A stretch of 64,000 nt of DNA from Linnemannia elongata (lineage: Eukaryota > Mortierellomycota > Mortierellomycetes > Mortierellales > Mortierellaceae), in NCBI GenBank assembly GCA_036320915.1, contig JAXBDG010000006.1, forward strand, positions 1,550,001-1,614,000. The letters are read 5' to 3'. The position numbers were made by a program, and so were the translations under genes. Below, one piece after another: positions 36,738 to 47,950 of this stretch. Under the pieces are notes generated by a model. That model was given only the letters and a program-made list of their open reading frames with translations. It was not told the origin of the DNA and searched no databases. Positions within the stretch are counted from its first letter, which is position 1. Each line of letters starts with the position of its first letter.

Positions 36738-39700
36738 TCACGACCGATGGGAATACATGGACGTCCGCTGGTACCGCTGTTGAGGCATCTGCATCTGCTG
36801 AGACTGCATCCCTTGAGGCTGATACAACTGCCGAGAAGCAGCAGCTGCCGCAGACATCATCCCACCTGCCCTTCCCAGGGATGTCGTCCCTCCTCCACCC
36901 ATACCAATCCCAAGGCCGTTGTGTCCACCAGCGCCACCGGCAGCGGACACGTTCATGGACGCAGCTCTTCGCAACTGCGACGCCGAAGGGGGGATAGACC
37001 CAGAGCCACCGGTAGAGAGTCCGTGTAGAGAACCTGAGCTTCCGCTTCGGAGGGTGGCGATACTGCTCCTGTTGCTCAGGTGGCCTCCTCCACTACCACC
37101 GATACCGGACGCCATACCGCCGGCACCGAGGGACGATTGGCGGAGTGGGACTTCTGGACGGTAGGTGTAAGAGTCTTGCTGTTGTTGGTGTTGGTAGTGG
37201 TTTCCTCCTGCCGAGGGAATGGAGGATCGGAGAGGAGGTGGGGGGTTGGGGTTGAAGACGCGAGCATATTCCGAGCCAGATGATGCGCGGACGTTACTAC
37301 TCATGGAATCGGATGCTGAACGACGAGAGGCCAGAGGGAGTCCACCGCCTCCAGCGCCGTTGCTCATCATAGAAGACACGGGTCTCCTGCTACCAGCCAC
37401 AGATGGCAAGTTTCCGTCAGAGTACAATGAGGGAACTCCGCCGGCAGCACTGCGTCCTCCCGCTGATGGTAGTGGTTGCGACGAATAAGTGTTGGAACGT
37501 TGCAACGATCCTGAAGATCCTGATCGACCATGAAGACCCATGCCGATACCGCTACCAGTGTTGCCAAGGCCATCATTACCGACGTTGGCGGTGGTCGAGA
37601 GACGACGTGAAGGGAGGGTGCTGGCACCACTCAGACCCTGCGACAAGGATCGTCTAGGGTTCGCCAACTGGGAGCTACTAGGAGTGCGAGCAGACGAAGT
37701 TGGGAGTCCATTGAGAGGGGGCGAGATCCGGGGGGCAGACATGAGGCTGTATCCATCTTTACTCTGGCGGCGGTAATGCTCTGAGGTGCGAGGAGGGAGT
37801 CCTGAGTTTAAGGATGGCAGGGCGGACGAGGGCATGGGAGGAGAGTACCGACTCTGATGGTGCTGCTGAATAGAACTTGCTTTGGGCGTGGTGGCCGTTG
37901 CAGAGAGGTAGTCCCGAGGCGAGGGCGGGAGGGGGGACGGTGGAGAGGCCAGCATCGAGGAGCGGAAGTGATCATCGCGCTGATCGCGATGATGACGAGG
38001 CGACAGTTGAGCCTGGTACCTGGACTGTCCTTGCTGAGGAGGGTGACGATGATGGTCGTCGATGAACCCGCCCTGTTCGTCGGGGTAATTGCTACCATAC
38101 CCACTTCCGTGACCATAGACCTCTTCCAGTGCTTGTTGCTGAATCCTTAGGCGCTGGAGATGTTTCTGGTCACGTTGCTCTCGCTGCTCGCGCTGCTGTT
38201 GTTGTTGTTGGTCCAGGGGTGACAGCGGTGCAGGTGGTAATGTGCGTGAGGATTTCATAGGCGTGGTTGGGATGCGTCGAGGCTGATGATGGTCCTCGTC
38301 GTTGTTGTCGTACCATTCAGGTTGTTCCAAATCCTGCTGCTGCTGCTGCTGCTTCTGCTGTTGGCGAAGGTAGCTGGAACGCGCAGGCGGCTGCAATTGC
38401 TGCTGCTGCTGTTGCATCTGGAACTCCTTCTCGGCATTGTAATAATCATCGTACTGCTCAGTGGGTGACGAAAGAGCACTTCCACCGCCATTGTAATCGT
38501 CCTGTTGATTCGCGAACCCAGGTCGACGCAATCCTGCGGTGGTAGGAGGCGAAGATCGCGTTCCACTCCTTGAAAGGGTTGTTGAAGCCGGCTTGGGCAA
38601 GTACTGCGCCTGAGTAGGGGTCGAGGGAGAAGCTGCCGCCGCATCGTCCAACTGTTGCCTTGCAAAAACGGCCGTCGTTCCTGTGAGACTCAATCGGTGA
38701 GGCACATTGGCCAAGCGGCTTCCTGCTCCTCCTGCTGCCACCGCCGCTGCAGCTCCTGCAGCTGTTCGCGCATTCAAAGATCCATAGGGGTTAGCGGCAG
38801 TCGGAGTTGTAGGGCTCATCTGAGCAAGAGATCCCGCGCCCCCACTTCCAGAACGCCCAAATCGTGCACCAGCAGCACGCCCCAACGAAAGCGCGGCCGG
38901 TATCCTAGAATTTGCGGGAGACACTGCCGAACCAGTTGTCAGCGCTGCTGCTGAAGGAGATGTTGGTGCTGGTGCATCGTTTGGGAAGTTCTCTGTATGT
39001 CGCTCTTCCTCTGACAAGCGACGGGTTCGCTCGACACGCTCGACTTTCGCAGTCTCCTCATGGTGAAAGGCGTGGTTGTTGACGGAGGTTAGGGATTCCG
39101 GGAGGATATTCATTGATTGGGGGCGTGAACCGCGACGAGCCAACGCCTCATCCTGCTGCTGCTGTTGCTGGTCTTCGGCGTGGTCCGCAAAGTCTTCTTT
39201 GGGTTGGTGATGCGGTTGTTGTTGTTCATGACCGGCCTGGTTGAAGTCAGCTTCTTGTCCGTTGTCGTTCATGAACATATCTAGACGAGGTTGTTGTACG
39301 ACCAGAAATTTTAAGTTAGAGGTGCTGCATATAGCGAATGAGAAAGCGAGACATATTTACAAAGTAGAATTGTTACCTTGGTGCAAGGATCGGCGTTTCC
39401 GAATAACAGGTCCACGGAGACCACTCATCATCGTCGACCCAGCTTTGCCCACCGTCCCCTGTTGCTGCTGTTCATTGGATCCGGCATCCTCATCCGACCT
39501 GGGATCCTCATGCTCCGAAACCTTTGGTCGAACCGTCTGCTGCAAGGTCGAGCGCCTCTCCAGAGTTCCACGAGGAGTTGTTGGCGTCTTCACTTCCTCC
39601 GTCGCAGTACGCTCGGCAGGTGGGATGGTAGGATCAAACGCCAAGTGGGGGTTCAAAATAGTCGATCGTCGCTTTGAGCGCACCCGCTGTTCGCCTGTGG

Positions 39701-42407
39701 TGGGTGAAAGCTGTTGTTGTTGAGGGGAGCCTGGTTCCTTGTCCTGAGGTTGAGATGGAGGGTAGGTCAATTTGGAAGTGTAGGTTGCGGCGGTTGGGGT
39801 CTTGGGATCAGCGAGGGGCATCTTCGAGCGGATACCCGCAGTTGGAGGGGATGTTGAGATGGAGGAGAGTGGAGAGGAGTGGGCAGAGTTGGGGATCGAG
39901 TGGGTGTTGGTGGGTGATGACGAGAACGAGTCGCGGTTGGTGTTTCCATTGAGGCGGTTTGACAATCCTGTAGCTGCTGTCGACTTGGAAGCTGCACCAT
40001 TGGTTCCATTGGTGGTAGTAGTCGGTTTGAAAGGAGGAAGTGAGGTGGGTGTGCCCGGAGGCATGGTCGCCTTGGCAAGTTCCTTATAATCCGCCAGGTT
40101 GAAACTCGGCAAATTCTTGGACCGGATCTTGGGCTCGTTCCAAAGGATAGGAAGAGGTTGCGGTGCAAACTTGTGTGGGGTCTTGATCGGGTCAGCGACC
40201 TTGAGCGAGTCAAAGAAACTCTTGAGCGCCTTCTGATACGTCTCTCCAGTCCCACTCCGCTCCGACCCATCATAACGACTCCCATGTTTCCGCTGTCCTA
40301 GATGGATACTCTCGTCGTGGTTTAGTTCTGGGGCCGGGATGCTGTGAAGCCCATCCAAAATATTGTTCGGATTCCTCCTGACAATGTTGCCCTGGGTATT
40401 GTTATTGAAGGCTGATGATGGATCCATGGGTGAGAATGAAGAAGCTGAAGCAGGGGCGTTGAGCGAAGCCATGAATTCGCGGTCAAAAATCTCGTTCTCC
40501 AAATGTCCCGCGGCATTGTTGAATTGCGAGTGGGTGTTGAGGGTATGGTGTTCGAAGGGTAGCCGAGATTGGTCCCTGGTCTCGTCAATGTTGATCTGCT
40601 CCTTGAAGAGATCGCAACTCAGCTCTGATGCTATGTTTTGTTTGACGCAGAAAAAGTGGCGTGAGTAAAAAAAAAATACTATACAATCTGGTTTTTGGGG
40701 AAGGGGGGACCAGGATGGAAGGGACGGAGGGAGCCAGAACCAAGGGGGTGTGGTTTGTGTACAAAAAGAAGCTAGGACCGATTGGTCCAACAAAAGCGAA
40801 CGTGAGGTGTATATACCAACTTTGTTGGGTAAAATGAAAAAAGGACGGAGTTGCCATGGCTCAAGGAGGAGACTAAACGAAGGCAAACAGACATTGGCCC
40901 CTTTTGCCATTCCACATTGGTCCGGTGCCCCAAGCATACTGCATGCTGCACCATTTGTTGCTCTTCTCCACAAAATAAACCACACAACTCACACCGTGCA
41001 GACGCCACATAAGGCCATACATCCAATGTGCAAAGAAAGGGGAGTACACATAGAAGAGAAAGCCAGGTTGGACGGGTATTTGTGCCCTCCCATCTTTCCT
41101 TCGATGATACCATTGGGACACCAGGCACTCCACGAAAAAGGGGGCGAAAAGTGTGGGATGGAGGAGATTGTCTGGGGAAAGAGGGAAAGAGTATCACGAT
41201 AGAACAGAAGTGAGATCATCCCAGGCAGATTGAGATCACTTCTACTGAAAAGAAAGTAATTCATGCTACTCCTCCCACTTTCCTCTTTCCCAGGCATTCA
41301 TTAACAACACCGATGCACCCTTCTATGCTCTAGGCTCCTGCCGCATGCTCGTTGCCCAAATGACAAAGGAAGGTTGGTCAGTGGCCCTGATCCGCCCAAG
41401 GGAAAGGGTCGATGTGTAGAGGGCAAAGGACATGAAAGAGGGCAAGGGGAAGTGGCGTCGGATCATTAAGGCAACGAAACGATGAGAAAACCATTTCGAC
41501 GTCCTCTTGTCATATTTTACCCTTCGGCTGCATGGTCGAATAAATGGGCGTATGTCATGCTGCATCATTCATCGTCAGGGTTACAAAGACGTTTCGGTCT
41601 TCCCTCCTCAGGTCTTTCTTTTCGTTCTGTCGTCCAAACCCTGTCCCCTTCGTCCCGTACATGTCGTTCCCCCTTTTTCTTTCCCTCCAATGGTCGTTCG
41701 CACTCGACCTTCCTTTCCATCCCCCCCCTTGTTGACGTGACTAGTTAGCTTAGTTCAAACTCGAAAGAAAGCAAAAAAAACTTACCATCATTGAGTTCGT
41801 CAAAGAGGGATATACTATCGCCACGACTAACACTTCCAGCCCCAATATCTTGAAGAAACTGCAAGTGTTGTTCGTCGCGACGCTCCTGATCATTATAGTG
41901 GAGCATAATCCCTTGCTGGTCTTTGGTGTCGTCCATCCATGCAAGATGGCCACTACTCTCGTCGCCATGAAAATCATGCCCGCCATCGTCCTCGTCGTCT
42001 TGACTGCCACCTAGATATCCGTCATCGCCCCTCAGTGGTGATCCTTGATACTGCTGGGATAGTGGATGCGGTTGAAGGTGGTGACGTCCATGATGTGAAG
42101 AAGACGTAGGTACACGAAGATGCTGGGACAGTTGTTGTTGCTGTGGGTGACCGTAGTTGATACTGCTGTTGACGCTGCTGCTGAGGGATGAAGAGTTGAA
42201 TACTCGACTAGAGTTGGGCAAAGTCAATTGTCCGTCGTCCCAGAGAGCCTGCTGTGCAAGCGGAATTCCAGATATTGAGTCCGAGTAGCTGTTACTCATA
42301 TCGAAGGAGAAGGATGATTGTTCAGGGAACATGTCGGTGATGTTCATGGCCTCAAAGTCGACGACATCGGGCGTGTAGTTGAAGGAGGACGAGAGTGTGT
42401 AGTTCAT
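36738..42407 (-). CDS. Large low-complexity protein, 1472 aa, unrecognised
   Basis: Three exons (42407-41786, 40630-39377, 39280-36738) join in frame to 1472 aa. No known domain recognised. The protein is mostly Ser, Gln, Pro, Gly and Arg with many Q runs and predicted disorder. The first exon is Ser/Asn-rich with acidic patches and His-rich segments. The most ordered stretch lies in exon 2 (nucleotides about 40060-40245): an amphipathic YQKALKSFFDSLKVAD followed by LPILWNEPKIRSKNLPSFNL. Its Trp, Lys and Pro pattern looks conserved rather than random. The C-terminal 700 residues hold repeated Arg-Ser and Ser-Leu patterns (RRSLSQ, SSRRLS) that could be kinase sites. Intron 1 is 1155 nt. A 5'UTR intron (donor near 42985, acceptor near 42423) is likely. 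It could be a cytoskeletal or signalling scaffold, but that is a guess. Confidence 0.8.
40631..41785 (-). other. 1155-nt intron 1 of the 1472-residue gene
   Basis: GTAAGT donor at 41785 and TAG acceptor ending at 40631, in the minus sense. It is about ten times the usual intron length here. Short ORFs inside lack features. An internal promoter or ncRNA is possible but nothing in the sequence shows it. Confidence 0.7.
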
Positions 42408-42513
42408 TATGGGCTGATCTATGCGGCGGCGATAGACCTGTCAGAGCGTTGGTGTGAGATATACAAAGGTGGTCTGTTCGTGCAGCGGGTCTGTGGGAGG
42501 TAATTGTGGAGTG

Positions 42514-42593
42514 GAAGGAGGGAGAGGGTGAAGGAGGGAGAGGGTGAAGGAGGGAGAGGGTGAAGGAGGGAGAGGGTGAAGGAGGGAGAGGGT
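42514..42593. repeat. Tandem repeat, five 16-nt units
   Basis: Five exact copies of GAAGGAGGGAGAGGGT, about 110 nt upstream of the start codon of the 1472-residue gene. They lie inside its likely 5'UTR intron, where the coding strand is CT-rich. Confidence 0.95.
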
Positions 42594-44211
42594 GAGAAAA
42601 AGAAGGATGAGATAATGGCGCAAGTAAGTGGAGGAGAAGGGAGAGGACCAGGAGTAGGGTCAGGGTCAGCGTTGGGTTGGCAATAAGGAGGAGGGGAAGA
42701 AGTGGAGGGTGAAACGTCGAAGAAAAAAAAAAGTGGAACGCGGTCAGTCAATGGACAAAGAAATCAAGCCATCAAAAAGAGACGCGTCCCAGGCACAGAC
42801 ATGAGTGGGTTGCGAAGGACAAATAAGAATATATCAATGATCGAAGGAGTAAGACCCCGCCAATGATATCCCTGCCCTGGAACAGGACGTCTGGAGAACC
42901 AGGCTGGGTTGGTTGGGTTGGTTGCTGGGCTAGAGGGCTCTCTATCTCTCTCTTTCTCTCTCTCCAGGGGAAAGGAAGTGACTTACAATCAGTAGAAACG
43001 AATTGAATGGGTTCGGTGCTTTTGCTGTGGGATGGAGCCGTCTGGATCGGAAAAAAACAAGGCGTGGCGGAGAGTGAGAGAAGGAGCGTGGCGGTGCAAT
43101 CAGCACAAGAATGTGTGAGAGAAAAAAAAAAAGGTGGGCCAAGTGAGCAAGAGCAGAAGTTTAAAGGAAGGAAACCAAAGGGGAGGTCATTCGACTGTGT
43201 ATAAAGACATGAAAGAGAGATGCTCCGGTCTGGCCTGAGAGAGAATATGTGCCGATGCGTGCAATAGAAAAAAGGAAAGGAGAGAATGACGATTGATGTG
43301 CGATCGATCTGGGAAGGTGGTGAAGGGAATTACATACACGTCGTAAGTTGTTGGCCGAGGAAGAGGAGAGCGGGCGAGAGGGAGTGAGGAGAGTGACTTG
43401 GTGAGTGGGAGGGTGCGAGAGTGGAGAAAGTGTGTGAGTGAGAGAGTAGAGTGGAGTGGAGCGGAGGAGTGAAAAGGCAGAAAAAATAGGAGTAAGTTGG
43501 CCTTTGTTGTTGTAGTTGTTTGTGTATGTCTGTGGTTTCGGTCCTGATCGAGAGTGAATGGGATGGTCAGATGGGTTTGATTGAGAAGAGGAAGGAAAGA
43601 AAAAAAAAAGGGACAGTCAAAGAGAAAAGAGAGTAGAGGGCGTGCGGTGGACGAACAACAAGGACAAAAAAAAAACTTTGTTGTTGTTGTTGTCTGTCTT
43701 CCGCCTGCCTGTCTGTGTGTCTATCAGAATGGAGCTACCAAGTTGTGAACCATGACCTGCGAGAGAAAGACAAAAAAAAAACCTTCGACAGGGCGGAGAC
43801 CCGGGCCAATTGCTCACACACCTACCCTCTCTTGAGGAGAGTGTATTCCACAGTGTGATGTTTGGTGTTTGTGTCTGAGTTCATGTTGTGCCCTGCTTCG
43901 GTCCCTTCTTTATTTTTTTTTTTCCTCCTTGCTTTGCCGCTCCTTCTCAGTCGATGGCAAAAAAAATGTAATACATGTAATACATGTCCAGGTTCAACAT
44001 CTGTTCGCCCATCCAGCCTGCATCTACTGAATAAGTCATTCCCTCGCTCATAATTGTTTTTTTTTTTATTTTTAAAGGCCTTGCCCCGGCCACAACCGCA
44101 CCCCACAAAAAAAACAATGGTGCTCTCAAGGGGGGAGGTACATGGCTTGTCGAAGAGTCAAAGGACAAAAAGTACCTCTTCTACTCCGTGTTCGTCACTT
44201 GCTTTTCTCTT

Positions 44212-44221
<10 letters not shown>

Positions 44222-44298
<77 letters not shown>
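44222..44298. repeat. (TC)38 microsatellite
   Basis: Perfect 77-nt TC tract, the longest dinucleotide repeat in the window. Confidence 0.95.
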
Positions 44299-44301
<3 letters not shown>

Positions 44302-45693
44302 CCAATATGTTCCTTTGCTCAGGATGCGATGCAGCACCCTCACCCCCATGCATTCAGATAAAGCAGATGTACCCCCAAATGGCTCTGTAATCATTTCCCT
44401 TAATGCGGTTCATTTTGTCCGTTGTGGACCTTGCCCCATAGTCTCATTTTTGCCTCTCTCCTTCGTTTTAAACACATCCTTTGGTCGATTGCATGACATA
44501 GCTGCCTGGGGATCTTTTTGTGGGGAGGAGTGATAAATATGCAGTGTGCATGAATTTTGACTAAACCATTGTCAACTCATCTGCTTGGGAAAACCACATG
44601 TTCTATTAGCCACTCCTCTCGGGGATTGTGTTGAGTTACCACCTTGCCCAATGCCATTAGAGCCATCCCACTTCATTTCCCTTTTTTCTGTTGCCACTCG
44701 GACATGGTTAATATATGCCATGCATAAACTGATTTATTAGGGTTGACCTTGGAGATGTAACCCTCTTTTGTCACCAGAGCAACCTCATCTTCTATCCTGC
44801 ATCTCGTGCTCGTTTCATAGTTCATAGATATTCTACTAACAACGCTTAACTCTTCGTTCTTACCACGTTTTTCTTAATCCTATTGTTTATAATTGTCTTG
44901 TTCCTTTCTTGCCTTGTTCCTCTCATATCTGATTATTCTCGAATTGAATACCAAGTCACCAAGAGTGACAGGATGTACAATGAGCTAGTGAGTGGTTATA
45001 GGAGTAAATGGGTATCAGGTTACAACATATCTCCACTTAAGAACGCGGTGCGAGTACGCTGTATGTATGTGTGATGAAGACTATGAGCTTCGACTTGTGT
45101 CCACGACATATACAGAAATACCAATTGGTGTTTGTTTGTTTATTTAAAGGTATGGTCTGGTGATCCTTGAGAGCATAAGCGACGTTTACTGTTCTTGTTC
45201 TTTCATTTTCGCACCCCATCTTTTTTTTTTTTTTTGAATAGGTCAGGCTTACCTACAAGTACAAGATTGAGCCCACAAACTAGATCTTCAGATCTTCATG
45301 AGAGCTGCTCAATTGGAATGCGGAGGATAGAGAATGTGGTTTTAAGAATAGATAGGCATCGAATCCCTCTCAAATGAATCACCTTTCGCAAATGTGTTGT
45401 ATTAGCTAAAAGAACAGAACGTGGTATCTTCTATTCCTCTTTACCCGCGCGTATCGTGTATTCGTGCTACAAAGAAATATCATTGAACAAGCGCAGATGA
45501 GATGGGGATTGTCGTCGATACTTTTTTGGACATGACTCCTTTCAAGAGCACAGGTGGTCAAGATTACGTTTCTAAGCCGAGGCTCATTATTTTATGTTTT
45601 ATTCAGAAAGGGGGGAAAGGGAAGGGTATTTACAAGGCACGAGAAGGTACCTAGAATCGATTTGAGAGAACAAAGAAAGACGGAGAAAGCTTC

Positions 45694-46263
45694 TTAGAAA
45701 CCGACGAGGGCACCAACGAAGCAAGCAGCACCGAGGAAGAGTGCGTTTTCTGAAGCAGAAAAACCATAGGCAGAGTTTGGCTTGTTGGTGGGCGAAGGGG
45801 TGACGACGGGTTGCGCAGTCGAGGAAGCGGTGGTAGTTGCTCCAGAGGAAGTGGCTGTGCCAATGCTGCTGCTAGTGGTGGAACTAGCGTTAGGGTCCGC
45901 GCCAGTAGGGCGAGGTCCGACGAAGATGGTGCCTGTCGCACCCTTCATACAGTTGGCACCAATGCCGTCCTTGTAGTTGACGACGCCGGCGGTGGGGAAG
46001 ACACGCGAGTATGCCTGGCCCTTCATCTTTCGACCGGAATTGAATCCTCCGGCCTTGCTGTTGCAGGTGCGGGCTCCAGCGTTGGTCTCCACAATGGCGT
46101 GATCGGCACCGTCGTTGTTGGGCCAGTTGACAGTGTCGCCGGGGGCAATGTCGAGCTCTTGAGGCGAGAACAGACCATTGACGACATTGACATCCCAGGT
46201 CTTTGCAAGGACTGATGGTGCGATGAAGGCGACCAAGGCGAGAGTGGTGAGATCAAAACGCAT
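45694..46263 (-). CDS. Secreted cupredoxin-fold protein, probably GPI-anchored
   Basis: Single exon, 189 aa. There is a signal peptide (residues 1-20, ending SVLA), then a plastocyanin-like domain of about 100 residues (VNVVNGLFSPQELDIAPGD, VFPTAGVVNYKDG). A Ser/Thr/Ala-rich stalk follows, then a hydrophobic C terminus (ALFLGAACFVGALVGF) with a small-residue omega region, fitting GPI attachment. This is the layout of fungal extracellular Ser-rich cupredoxins, cell-surface proteins of mostly unknown role. Candidate ligands are His55 and Met106. The Cys and second His expected near residues 98-103 are absent (NYKDGIGAN), so type 1 copper binding is doubtful. Cys67 and Cys105 may form a disulfide. 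Confidence 0.85.
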   Translation of the reverse strand: MRFDLTTLALVAFIAPSVLAKTWDVNVVNGLFSPQELDIAPGDTVNWPNNDGADHAIVETNAGARTCNSKAGGFNSGRKMKGQAYSRVFPTAGVVNYKDGIGANCMKGATGTIFVGPRPTGADPNASSTTSSSIGTATSSGATTTASSTAQPVVTPSPTNKPNSAYGFSASENALFLGAACFVGALVGF

Positions 46264-47163
46264 TTTTGTTTTTGTGTGTGTGGAAAGGTGGAAAGTTGTG
46301 TTGGCTGTTGGGGTTGGGACTTGGGAGATGAAGAAAGCTGGTAAGGTGAAGAGAAGAAGTGGGTTATGAAATTTGATAGTTGCTTTTAAGCAAAAGACAA
46401 GTTCCTCTCTTCTTCTATTGCCGACGAGTATACATACGAAAATGGCCTGAAAGAAGCATTGGAGAAAGAAACGAAGGCCTTAGTCCGATTCCGACGTGCT
46501 GGAATGTCTACAGGGGGGATAACGAATGGGGAGGCAGAGGAGGGAGTCAGCATTGATTTCTATATTCCAAGCAACACCGAACGCGCTTTTCCCGCTAGGT
46601 TTACAGTGCAGAAGGAAAAGGAAAAGTGCTTCTCTATAGGAAAGGAGCACATTTGCGGGGATTAACTTCAGTTCTGTAAGTGCGTTTGCTTGTATTCTAG
46701 TACTGTAGAGCTGCGGTCTTATGGAGAATCAATTGGTGTGAGCCTGTGAATACTATGAAGGACATGTATTAGCAGCTGAGGATATCATGTTCAACGTCGT
46801 TTCTTCTAGTGTAAACTTGTTGTCTAATGTTGGTGTGATAGTTACTACAGCCTCACTTGCTATCACTGGGTTCGAAGTTGCCTTTGTTGAGAACCTGAGG
46901 CGGACAGGAACCCGTTCGGCCTAGCGAAGAAACTACCGTTAAGGGCTGCAAAATAACTGACTCTTGTGTGGTGTCCTGCCTGCTGCTTGTTCGCCGCAGC
47001 GCATGGTTTTGAATCCTTCCCTCTCCACACTTCTTTCACACCCACACTCGGCATTCCCTCTCACTCTCCCCTCGTAACGACCATCACACTCGACTATTAC
47101 CCCTCCCTCACACCCACCATCACCCTTTCATTCATTCACATCCAACCTTAATAATAGTCAACG
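46264..47163. other. Spacer between cupredoxin and DPH3
   Basis: Divergent upstream regions. No ATG-started ORF with recognisable features was found; the longest frame near 46459 starts at TTG. The stretch 47010-47150 is C/T- and A-rich, consistent with a DPH3 leader. Confidence 0.5.
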
Positions 47164-47660
47164 ATGACATCCTTTTACGACGAGATTGAAATCGAGGCAA
47201 GTTCTCCATTCATCTCCCTTTTGTTTACTTCCAGGACACAGACCACCTTCCAAGACACACACACACACAGTCGCAGGATGTATTCTACAGCAAACATACA
47301 ACATCTGGTTTGGATTATAACCGACGCACTTTTCTTTGAACTTCCTCTCCTTGTCCCCATTTCTCGACAGCCGCCTTGACAAGATACACCTCATTAACCT
47401 CTACTCGTTGCCTAAACAAATAGGACTTTGAGTACGACGAGGACGAGGATATCTACTTTTATCCTTGTCCGTGCGGCGACCGGTTCCAGATCACCAAGGA
47501 GGAGCTTCAGGATGGCGAGGATATTGCTCGGTGCCCAAGCTGTTCGCTTTTGATCAGAGTCATCTACGACCCCGATGATTTTGCGGACGAGGACGACGAG
47601 GAGTCGACGTTTACGATGACTGCATTGACTGAGGCCCTTCCTGAGCCTATTGCTGCTTAA
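47164..47660 (+). CDS. DPH3: Diphthamide synthesis protein 3 (CSL zinc finger)
   Basis: Two exons (47164-47196, 47424-47660) join to 89 aa. DPH3/KTI11 is the small electron carrier that serves Dph1-Dph2 in diphthamide formation on eEF2 and also Elongator-dependent tRNA wobble modification. The CSL zinc finger is intact: Cys26 and Cys28 (CPC), Cys48 and Cys51 (CPSC), with the usual acidic segment before it (DFEYDEDED) and IRVIYD after it. Length is close to the family norm (about 82 aa). The intron donor is GCAAGT, so this is a GC-AG intron; no GT donor keeps the frame. AATAAA lies at 47699-47704, 39 nt past the stop. CTNNBL1 starts 290 nt downstream on the same strand. Confidence 0.95.
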
Positions 47661-47950
47661 ACGATCCATCTATCCATTGAACCCCTTTGACCCCGAGTAA
47701 TAAAAAAGAAAGAAACCGCACACACTCCCTTTGCCTTGCCTGAAGCACATCTGATAACATTGTGTGTGTTTGGGCGTTCGTTTTTTTTCTTTGTTCGAAA
47801 TGGCTGTGTGACTGCCTTAAGGTTGAGTCGGTGGCTCAGCCACACCTTCATTCATTGCGCGATCAACTAGACCAAGAGTGCACCTGGTTGCATGCAACTC
47901 TCACTAACCAATCAAACAACACGCCTTGACGAGGAGCAGGAACAGCCAGC

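Larger units (their letters stand above)
42408..45693. other. Upstream region of the 1472-residue gene and spacer
   Basis: GA-rich on the plus strand from 42408 to about 43800. It includes a probable 5'UTR intron (42985 to 42423, minus sense), five tandem 16-mers at 42514-42593, and a TC microsatellite at 44222-44298. No convincing gene between 43800 and 45693. Confidence 0.55.

Noticed and set aside
42514..42593. 16-mer array as a CRISPR
   Set aside because: Head-to-tail units without spacers in a eukaryotic genome; an ordinary minisatellite.
44054..44533. ORF rich in Ser-Leu at the TC microsatellite
   Set aside because: The protein is only a translation of the dinucleotide repeat.
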